Shown: one piece after another, positions 8,626 to 15,393 of the stretch | Position numbering within the stretch: position 1 is the stretch's first letter | Layout of the letters: each line of letters starts with the position of its first letter | Origin: Paraglomus occultum | Taxonomy: Eukaryota; Glomeromycota; Glomeromycetes; Paraglomerales; Paraglomeraceae | Assembly: GCA_910592205.1 (NCBI GenBank) | Contig: CAJVPJ010000861.1 | Location: 1-15,393, forward strand | DNA: 15,393 nucleotides | Reading direction: 5' to 3' | Translations under genes and position numbers: made by a program | Notes under the pieces: generated by a model | What the model was told of the DNA's origin: nothing | Databases searched by the model: none | Seen by the model: only the letters and a program-made list of their open reading frames with translations

Positions 8626-9986
8626 GACCGCATATTGATGTGTGAGTAATGATAAGCAGTCATGTGCCCATAACTGTTTTAAACAATAATATAATTGTAT
8701 GCAATAGAAACATTGGAAACATTTGGAAGAATAAAGGAAGTGTTTATATTTTGAATTGAGTACAATAATATGAATATAAACAATCAGATGCCATAGAGAA
8801 ACGTTTAGAAGCGGGGTTTAGTACATGCGGCGCGGTCTCAAAATCATTAATTGCGTCCTATACATTTTTATAAGTACAAATATTGTTATCTACCTAGCAA
8901 GAGCGTGAAAAGCATGAGCGAAAGCAACTTAATTCTTGGACTTCTACGAAAACTTAAAACCTTTTCCATCGTTTATTGAAAATCGAAAAAAAATTTTTTG
9001 TCGATTTCATAAATTTACCAGAATTGGCACATAACGTTTCTAGTGTTATTATATGTGTTTAATTCATAATTTCGAAAGTCTGGCTTTGATTAAAGCGGTC
9101 AAAAAATAACTAATTTAAAAAGCTTATTAAAAGTCACCGAAATGCGCAAAATGCGAAATACTGTTTTGCAAAAATTATTATAGTAAAACACACAAGTTAT
9201 TAGAAGAAGTTAAATCAATGTTGTCTTATAAGCTAAGAGACCGATCGGCATTAATGAAACCGTAAAGAATGACGGCTAGATACCGTTGGGAAAGCCTGGT
9301 AAGCTGGAGAAAGATCATGGACATGGAGTAACCGATCCATACTAATAGCGAATATAAAAGTAAAAAATTATCATCGGCTAATGCAACCCGTTACATATTA
9401 TTTGAGAATAAGTCAATCAGACGGTGGATGAAGAGATTGCATATATTATTTGAAACTTATTACATTTGCAGACGAACAACGTTAATATGCTGGGAATTCA
9501 CGTACCTTCCTATACAAAAGGTACTATGGAATTTATTTTATTGATATGACTAATTCTTGTTACAATAAGAAAAAAGCAAAACACTGAATTGATTTTTGTT
9601 TTACGAATACTTAAATATTATTTCCTCTCTCAGTGTCAGTAGAGACATCACTTGTAGGAGCAGTCTTGTCTGCAGTTTGTTTTGTTTATTTCTTGTGTTG
9701 AGGTGTGATTTTTACGAGCCCACAGTTATTGCACCTCAATATTACTGGACAGAAATAACCGCGACACAGTTTAGTTCTTGAGTAGAGATGCGACCGTCCG
9801 ACTTCGATAAGCTCGATTGGTGACACAGGGCTCTTTTCCGAATGTTGTGATGTTCGAGCTTGAAGAATAGGTGGTTGTTTTGTTCTTTTTTCGGTTGGTG
9901 TCTACTCGACTATATCACATGTTTGTATGGTGGTGCAGGATGAGTAGGGCTTGTTTGTGGGCTTTCTACTTGCGGCTGATAAATTG
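8626..9986. other. AT-rich intergenic DNA, no convincing gene
   Basis: Open frames are short and start without ATG. Visible elements are a long hairpin at 8980-9007 and a ccgatcgg palindrome at about 9240. A short patch at 9241-9345 is less AT-rich than its surroundings and holds a 29-codon minus-strand frame from an ATG (DLSPAYQAFPTVSSRHS). No family is recognised. Confidence 0.55.
8980..9007. repeat. Near-perfect inverted repeat (hairpin)
   Basis: The arms aaatcga and tcgattt enclose an A-run followed by a T-run, with one unpaired g at 9000, so nearly the whole 28 nt can pair. It could act as a bidirectional terminator-like or poly(A)-related element, or be the core of a small transposon relic. 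Confidence 0.8.
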
Positions 9987-10298
9987 TTATTTAACGTTAA
10001 TAACACTTAATATTAAGATATAGGAATTAAGTACAGCGTACGGTATAAGTGCATCTAGTCGTTGAAAAAATGAAGAAACTTGCATCGAGCATATTGTAGT
10101 GATATTCCTTCTAACGACATTATCTTCAGAATGATTGATTGAGATCAATTCAGTTTTGTGTAGAGAACTACAGTATGTATGCTTTATAGTAATACTGGCT
10201 TCTGTATCGTTAGAATTCAAGTATGCTTGCCTTTGCAGCATAATAATTATACTGTCCTTGGCCAGTTGCGCGCGGCGGTGCTGAGGGAAGTGGAACAT
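9987..10298 (-). CDS. Hypothetical small ORF, 103 codons
   Basis: An ATG at 10298 opens 103 codons on the minus strand. A CT-rich leader (CCCTCTCC) and a TATATAAT element (10320-10313) lie just upstream, though the TATA is only about 15-20 nt from the ATG, closer than usual. The start is basic (FPQHRRAQLAKD); the rest has mixed composition with a hydrophobic end (YILILSVI). I recognise no domain or membrane topology. The length is somewhat above chance for this base composition. Confidence 0.25.
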   Translation of the reverse strand: MFHFPQHRRAQLAKDSIIIMLQRQAYLNSNDTEASITIKHTYCSSLHKTELISINHSEDNVVRRNITTICSMQVSSFFQRLDALIPYAVLNSYILILSVINVK

Positions 10299-10700
10299 AT
10301 TAAGGAGAGGGGATTATATATTGATTGTATGCACATTAGCATGTGAGGTTTAAGAATGTGTATTAGTGCTAACAGAATAGTAATAGGTAGGGTGTATATA
10401 AGTTGAGCAAGAGAGAAGTATTAGTGTTAGTATTGCCAGTTGATGTGATTTCAGTTCAGTGCGTATTGTTTTTACCACCAATATTTGAGCAGCTATGCCT
10501 GTTGGCACTAACGGAAGATATTAATATGGTTCAGTATCACCAAGTCAATATATCTATGTCTGGACATAATCAGGGAATTTCTGTGGCAGTTGTAAGAGAA
10601 TGGTTACTGAAATATCAACCTGAGAAAAAGTTTTACTATAATAATAATCTTCATTTTGCTTTGTTACTCAGCATGGAGTTTTGACTGATGATGTACTTTT
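10299..10700. other. Intergenic DNA with an unsupported open frame
   Basis: A plus-strand frame at 10403-10684 is open for 93 codons but begins with TTG; its first ATG is at about 10526 and leaves some 50 codons. I recognise nothing in it. It lies next to the Rep-like fragment but on the opposite strand, and its sequence does not look like a continuation of Rep. Confidence 0.4.
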
Positions 10701-10850
10701 TTATGCTATTAGTTCGACTGTTGGCAATACAACCTTCAACAGTAGCTCCTTTAAGACATCTTCCTTCTCCATAGCACACTGTGGGTACGTCAGAAACATC
10801 TTCTTGGCAGCAAAGCAAATCCTCCTGTCTTCATGGCATTGTTCTATATA
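10701..10850 (-). pseudogene. Fragment resembling the N-terminus of a CRESS-DNA (geminivirus-like) Rep protein
   Basis: Between two stops (TAG at 10853-10851, TAA at 10703-10701) lie 49 open codons. Codons 16-36 show K-K-x-F-L-T-Y-P-Q-C followed by a K-E-D-V-L stretch. F-L-T-Y-P is rolling-circle motif I of Rep, and a basic residue, an A-K pair and a following K-E-x-x-L are typical around it. The region where motif II (HUH), motif III (catalytic Tyr) and the helicase domain should follow is interrupted by stops, and I see none of them. This is therefore a broken remnant, either an endogenous viral element or a relic of a Rep-carrying plasmid. The match is short, so chance or another origin cannot be excluded. 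Confidence 0.45.
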
Positions 10851-11295
10851 CTAATACTGTATATTAATATGGTAAGTATCGATAAATGTAAATAGTGAGG
10901 ACAGTTTGAATATCAGTTAATAATTTGTGGCAATTTCAATTTCTTTGTCGTCTAACGAGTTTAAATTGCTGGATAATGAAGGACTTCCACGTTCAAGCAG
11001 ATATGTCAAAAAAAAGATGTTGTTTTGAGCCTATAATGTTTGTTAGAATGTTCATAATTTTTATATAGTAAATTGATGGTTGTCAAGTTGATGCTTTATG
11101 ATATCAATGTGTAATTCTCTTTATGTTATGGTCTTGAATTAGAGACTAACAAGGTTCCGTCGTCGGTAGCAGTAGTAGTATGAATATTTCCAATCTTGTG
11201 ATGCCAAATTTTAGCATCAGCCCGTGAACATTTATTATTAGTTAGACAATCTAAATTATAATACCTGAAATTTAACCTAAATAACTGCGATAATA

Positions 11296-11390
11296 ATCCG
11301 GATTTTTCAGCGGAAAAAGCAACGGATAATCACTCGATCATTTATTCGACCGGATGCGTTAATTTTTGCGATAAAAATTTGACCGGCATT
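11296..11390. repeat. Cluster of inverted repeats with repeated gaccgg
   Basis: The first hairpin (about 11296-11327) pairs atccg...ttttt with aaaaa...cggat. The second pairs aattttt (11361-11367) with aaaaatt (11373-11379). The second is flanked by gaccgg copies at 11348-11353 and 11381-11386. Such clusters are common in small non-autonomous transposon relics, but no clean terminal repeats or target duplications are visible. Confidence 0.5.
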
Positions 11391-11760
11391 AATGTACTGT
11401 ATAATAAAAATTCGACGTGGTATTAGTATGTGTGATTTAGCTTCGACTGAAAAAGCCTTATCTTACGTTTACGTAACGAACAATAGTATAAGTAGGAAAT
11501 ATGTCAGCGAAAAGCCGAAACTGTCAAATTTTTTAATAAAATTGTATATGAAAACAATCATACAGACTATTATAGCTCAATCAGAAATGATATCACACCC
11601 ACTGTGTAGAGCTATAGTTATGTGACGTTTTGAGGACTGCATTCCTAAAGTGACTATAGGATCGGATTCTATAATTTCCTAAACGGGGATCGGACTATGC
11701 TTGGGTTCGATCAACATCTCTTTTATAGACTACTCAACTCTTGATTACAAAAACCTAATT

Positions 11761-11787
11761 ATCAACGTATTAGAATACGTATTTGAT
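11761..11787. repeat. Perfect 7-bp inverted repeat with extended arms
   Basis: The core is acgtatt-ag-aatacgt (11765-11780). Outer bases atcaa and ttgat also match across a short spacer, extending the symmetry to about 27 bp. This could be a dimeric protein-binding site or chance. Confidence 0.6.
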
Positions 11788-12157
11788 CTTGAAATATGCT
11801 GCAAACTATTCTAACGTTATTTCCATTCTGCTTTGAAAGCAAATAAGTGTTTTTTGGGGAAAAGTCTAAAGTAGTTGCTTTTATTAGTGGTACCCGTGAA
11901 AACGAGCGATTACAACACGACTACGTAGACAAATACATGAACAGACTGTTTGTTAACCGGAAAAATGCCAAAGAACTTTTGTAAAGACAAATAGATATCT
12001 TTACCATGACAAGTACTTGTACAAATTCCTTTTTACTTTTAGCGGGAATGTAGGAAGGTCAACTCTGTTTACTTTTCACCAGGTGTCACGTTTTACAAAA
12101 ACCAAACAAACCAACAAGTGCAAGAACCAAGAATACGACGAGTGAGCGCTGCGGTCC

Positions 12158-12532
12158 ATGGCCAATGGTCCAAAAAGAATATTCCAAGTGAAGAGTGTTG
12201 TTAGATATATGTTGCGAGACGAAATTGTAACATGGCCAGTTGTTTGTTTCGGAGATGGGGAAGGATATCTATTAACCGAGGAGACAAAGAGGTTGATACT
12301 GTTGTTTGTTTCACAAAACATCAGCAGAGAGTTTACGAAGAAATGGGCGTACCCATGTGCTACCTTAATCTTAATAAGAGTGGTACGGCATTGTTCTAAT
12401 TGTTCGTTAATTTACGAAATAAGCGTACCCGTGTGCTACGTTAATAAGTGGTCCGTAACTAGCGAGCCGAGCTGTTCTCAAATGAACATACCCGTGTCCC
12501 ACGTTAATAAAAAGTGGCACCGTAACTACTGA
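12158..12532 (+). CDS. Questionable ORF (124 codons) upstream of the BTB-TLDc gene
   Basis: An ATG opens 124 codons ending 25 nt before the ATG of the BTB-TLDc gene. The first half (GPKRIFQVKSVVRYMLRDEI) resembles nothing I know. The second half is the translation of a three-copy DNA repeat, which explains its recurring PVCYVNKW/PVSHVNKKW pieces. It may simply be promoter or leader DNA that happens to be open. Confidence 0.2.
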   Translation: MANGPKRIFQVKSVVRYMLRDEIVTWPVVCFGDGEGYLLTEETKRLILLFVSQNISREFTKKWAYPCATLILIRVVRHCSNCSLIYEISVPVCYVNKWSVTSEPSCSQMNIPVSHVNKKWHRNY

Positions 12533-12541
12533 GCTGTTTTC
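12347..12541. repeat. Three-copy degenerate tandem repeat in the BTB-TLDc promoter region
   Basis: Copies begin at about 12347, 12423 and 12486. Copies two and three share acccgtgt...cacgttaataa...gtgg...ccgtaact and end in gagctgtt. The first copy is more diverged (acccatgtgctaccttaat...gtggtacggcattgttc). Unit length drifts from about 76 to 63 bp. The last copy ends about 17 nt before the start codon, so the array is likely in the promoter or 5' leader. Confidence 0.8.
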
Positions 12542-12557
12542 TTTCAACCTTTACAAA

Positions 12558-14111
12558 ATGAATAATATTGTTGATTTGCCCTCTGGTCTTTCGTCTGATT
12601 TTGAAAAACTTTATGAAAATGGCAAATATACGGATGTTTCAATTTATGTTGGAAAAGAGCCAAACGGTAAATTCTTTTTCGCTCACGCTTCGGTACTATG
12701 TGCAAGGAGCCCTTTTCTTGAGAAGAGTCTAACGGATGCATCTGAAAGCATTCAAAAGAAAGCCATAATGTTTGAAGATGTGGCTCCTGACGTTTTTGAA
12801 GTCTTGCTTAGGTAACGTCCTATATTATAAAAAGTGAAGCGCATCATCAATGACAGTTCCTTAGAGGGATGCGTATGTCCCAACATGCATGCTGTCCTTG
12901 CTTATACCAACATAATCGTTATGTGCATATACAGGTTTATCTACACTGGGCGAATATCCCTTGATTCATTCAGGAATATCAACTGGATTAGCCTTCTGAA
13001 TGGAGCCAACAAGTTTCGACTGTATGATCTTATTGTAGAAATTGAAAAATATTTGACCAATACGCAGTCGGAATGGATTCAGCAAAATATCCTTACAGTT
13101 CACAAGTATGCTGTATCCGCAGGTTTCTCGAAAAGCCTACTGCCCTACTGCAATCAAATCATGGCTTCACACCCAGACATGATTTTCAAATCAAGTAATA
13201 TTGCATGCTTACCCAAAGAAACTTTGATAACCCTTCTCAAGAATCCCCTTGATATGAATGATGATGATATCTGGACGTCAGTTGTAGAGTGGGCCGTTAA
13301 ACAATCTCCTGGTCTTGAGAACGATCCAGATAATTGGTCATATAATGATATTAACAATATTAAAAATGCCATAGCTGACTGTATTCCTCACATAAGGTTT
13401 TTTAACATTTCTCTCAAATCCATCACCCTATATGATGACTTGTTGCCAAGGAAATTGCGCCGTGATATAATGAATTATCATGCTGAAGGAAACTATAAAC
13501 CCAACACACAACTACCAGTGGAGAGGTGTATTGATTCACTCATAATTAATGAACTACAAGCAGAATGGATCTCATCAAAGATTGTGGAATCAACAAAGCG
13601 ACTTCAAGAAAGTAAAGGGAGATCTAGGAAGCCGAAAAACCACGTTTACAAGTTTAATCTACTTTATAGACGGAGTAGAGATGGTAATTCAGTGGCAAAA
13701 TTTAGGGAATTGTGTAATAACAAAGGACCTACAATTGCCATTGGGAAAGTATCAGGTACTGAAGAAATACTTGGTGGATACAATCCAATTTCATGGGGTC
13801 TCAAAGAAAAATATGGTATTGTCACTGAAGAAAGTTTTGTATTTGCATTAAGTAAACATAGTTTAGAGAAGAATATAGTAAGTTTTGTTGTTAATGCTCA
13901 ACGTGCCATTTGGGATAATAAGGATCGGTTTCCTGTTTTTGGGGATGGGTCTGGAATTTTTGTAGTAGCATCAATGTTTGATTTACATTTTGGAGATGGT
14001 GAAACAGTCATGCCTTCTGCTACAAAATCTGAATACCAACTTCCAATACGGTATTCATCAAATTGCTTTGAGTGGGCTGACTGGGAAGTGTTTTCTGTTT
14101 CAAAATATTGA
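12558..14111 (+). CDS. BTB-BACK-TLDc domain protein
   Basis: Two exons, 12558-12811 and 12935-14111, are joined by a 123-nt intron (GTAACG...ACAG, phase 2), giving 476 residues. The BTB/POZ domain lies at about 22-125: YTDVSIYVG, FFFAHASVLCARSPFLEKSL, then VFEVLLRFIYTG across the splice junction. BTB domains dimerise and often recruit cullin-3 E3 ligases. A BACK domain (about 130-260) contains VHKYAVSAGF, DIWTSVVEWAVKQSPGL and CIPHIRFFNIS. A C-terminal TLDc domain (about 285-475) contains NLLYRRSRDG, NNKGPTIAIGKVSG, EILGGYNPISWG, FPVFGDGSGI and CFEWADWEVFSV. TLDc domains are linked to stress response and V-ATPase binding in animals. This architecture is very numerous in Glomeromycotina. The frame is intact, so the gene is probably functional. 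The ATG is preceded by a pyrimidine-rich leader (TTTTCTTTCAACC). Substrate and role are unknown. Confidence 0.95.
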
Positions 14112-14186
14112 CTTAATAGAAATTTATATCAATTTGCATCTGTTGAAGCAATGCTATTCATGTCTTTAATTTGTATGTCTCAATAA

Positions 14187-14465
14187 TGTTATTCCAGAAT
14201 TTCTTTTAGTGCTAGGAATGATTATTATGTTGACTAACTATAACAAAATGTACAAAGCTTAAGTTTTTATGTATTGTTGACATTGTTTATTAATTTAACT
14301 ATGAATTGTTTTTTTTATTATTATTTATTCTATTATATGTTATGTTTCAGAATTTCTTTTATGATTCGCATGTTGACTAATAAAAGTTATTAAAATTACG
14401 GTTTGTGTACTGTTGACATTGTTTATTAATTTGACTATTGACTGCTCCCTTTTATTATTTATGTT
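14187..14465. repeat. Tandem duplication of about 150 bp in the 3' flank of the BTB-TLDc gene
   Basis: Both copies run cagaatttctttta ... tgttgacta ... tgttgacattgtttattaat ... actat ... ttttattattattt. Anchor positions are 14195 and 14348 for the first block and 14275 and 14411 for the last, so the second copy is about 17 bp shorter inside. The duplication lies in the probable 3' UTR or terminator. Confidence 0.85.
14379..14384 (+). terminator. Possible poly(A) signal of the BTB-TLDc gene
   Basis: AATAAA occurs in the second copy of the 3' duplication, 268 nt after the stop. The first copy lacks it at the matching place (it reads actataacaaa), so the duplicated copy, not the original, may supply the signal. 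AT-rich context makes this tentative. Confidence 0.3.
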
Positions 14466-15221
14466 ATTGCAACAAATTTGACGGGAAAATCATGGTATAT
14501 GTTGAGAATCCCATCACCACAGATTTTTTCCATCGAGCTCTTGCTATTGCACTGTTACTGTTACTTGAGCGAGATATTGTAGACGTAATTTTATCAGCCA
14601 TTTCTATCGTAGTCATCGATTCTCTATCTGTTGCGCGCTGCTGTAAGGAGTTCCTATTATTCTCATTATAATTGGAGTCTTTGACCAACTTATCTAAAAC
14701 ATTAATATAATAGAAATAAAGTTTATAAAATTCACATGTAAAATACGCTATATACATATTTGTATAAATTTGTCCCATTTATGTTTCGGTAAATTATTAA
14801 TTTTAAACTAGATTGTCAACGCTCACTTACTTGGCGAAAGTATTCCCGATTTTTGCTGACTAGTTAACAAACTTATAGAAGAAATTTTTTCAACGAGCTT
14901 TATTGCACATATTTTCTATTACTATGTGAGTTACAATAAGTTTGCGTTTTTTGAAACTAATTAGTTGTCCTTTTAAAAGAAAAAGTGCAAAGTTTATTTA
15001 ATCAAACATTGTAAGAAAGAATAAGTAACAAAATCTGCACAATTGGTTTTCATAAATTTTCATAGATATTACAGATAAAACTACACCGTTTGGACCGGAC
15101 CATTGTGTGCATTTAGAGGTTGGGTGTTCATTTAGTATTAGAGGAAATAGTAATTCGTGTACACCATAGCATAGTTATAATAGGGACGATATTAATATAT
15201 TGTATATTATGTTATTAAAAT
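14466..15221. other. AT-rich intergenic DNA, no convincing gene
   Basis: A 104-codon ATG frame lies on the minus strand at 14778-14464, with a hydrophilic Ser/Asn-rich middle (DRESMTTIEMADKITSTIS). An overlapping 77-codon frame lies on the plus strand. Neither resembles a known family. A ttggaccggacc motif with a repeated ggacc is present at about 15089-15100. Confidence 0.5.
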
Positions 15222-15393
15222 ATTTATTGTTGTATGTCAGATCGGAATTTATGTCAATTCCGAAGCGATATATGTCAGATCAGAATTTTATATCGCTTAT
15301 TAAAATTTGAGCGGGAAAATTCTTTATCTTAGAGTGATTTTATCTTAAAGTGACTTTATTTTATCGAGTAAATAATATATTGTCGTATGTCAG
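15222..15393. repeat. Repeat family with hairpins, continuing past the window end
   Basis: The tag gtatgtcag occurs at 15232-15240 and at 15385-15393 (the last bases of the window), 153 bp apart, each preceded by attgt(t/c). A shorter tatgtcagatc copy is at 15271-15281. Inverted repeats are cggaatt/aattccg (15243-15262) and aagcgatata/tatatcgctt (15263-15298). A tttatctta(g/a)agtga unit is repeated at about 15322-15352. Tandem array or transposon end cannot be decided because the window stops here. Confidence 0.6.

Larger units (their letters stand above)
10851..12157. other. AT-rich intergenic DNA with hairpins and short open stretches
   Basis: It includes a 77-codon ATG frame at 11392-11625 (plus), unrecognised. 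A 45-codon stretch at 11847-11984 (plus, no ATG start) reads like protein, with KVVAFISGTRENERL and DKYMNRLFVNRKNAKELL, but matches no family I can name. Inverted repeats lie at 11296-11327, 11361-11379 and 11761-11787. I see no RNA gene. Confidence 0.5.

Noticed and set aside
10403-10684. 93-codon plus-strand frame as a Rep continuation or gene
   Set aside because: It starts with TTG, lies on the strand opposite the Rep-like fragment, and its NNNLHFALL piece is too weak to count as an HUH motif.
11690-11725. tRNA T-loop-like ggttcgatc
   Set aside because: The stem is only three base pairs and there is no cloverleaf upstream.
13154-13851. Minus-strand 72-codon and plus-strand 100-codon frames inside the BTB-TLDc gene
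   Set aside because: Alternative-frame shadows of the BACK and TLDc coding exon.
1-15393. CRISPR array, bacterial operon or prophage
   Set aside because: Introns, eukaryotic protein families and AT-rich intergenic DNA show a fungal nuclear origin; no regularly spaced identical repeats with unique spacers exist.

Overview
The window looks like nuclear DNA of a fungus, most likely an arbuscular mycorrhizal fungus (Glomeromycotina, Rhizophagus-like). Three observations support this. The genes are split by short GT-AG introns (46 to 158 nt) inside very AT-rich DNA. One gene encodes a Pil1/LSP1-type eisosome protein, a fungal family. Another encodes a BTB-BACK-TLDc protein, an architecture known to be greatly expanded in Glomeromycotina. 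The genus is inference; fungal nuclear DNA is close to certain.

Left part (1-3600): the 3' end of a PIG-T/Gpi16 gene (GPI transamidase subunit, plus strand, three exons visible, stop at 820). It converges on a complete five-exon Pil1/LSP1-like gene on the minus strand (ATG at 3508, stop at 1105). That protein is about 675 residues, roughly twice the usual size. An N-terminal eisosome BAR domain is followed by a long coiled coil and a Pro/Gln/Gly-rich tail with a PPAY motif.

Middle part (about 3600-12150): more than 8 kb of AT-rich DNA without a convincing gene. It holds minisatellites (5740-5796, 7651-7747), a degenerate repeat of about 120-130 bp (8054-8360), a GT-rich strand-asymmetric block (about 8380-8625), several inverted repeats and some weak ORFs. 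At 10701-10850 on the minus strand there is a short open stretch that resembles the extreme N-terminus (motif I) of a geminivirus-like CRESS-DNA replication initiator, probably a broken endogenous copy.

Right part (12150-14500): a complete two-exon BTB-BACK-TLDc gene (plus strand, 476 residues). A three-copy degenerate tandem repeat lies directly upstream and a roughly 150-bp tandem duplication lies in its 3' flank. The window ends in another repeat family (15222-15393) that continues past the edge.

The genes do not form a pathway. PIG-T acts in the ER membrane, the Pil1-like protein at the plasma membrane, and the BTB-TLDc protein is probably a ubiquitin-ligase adaptor or regulatory protein.
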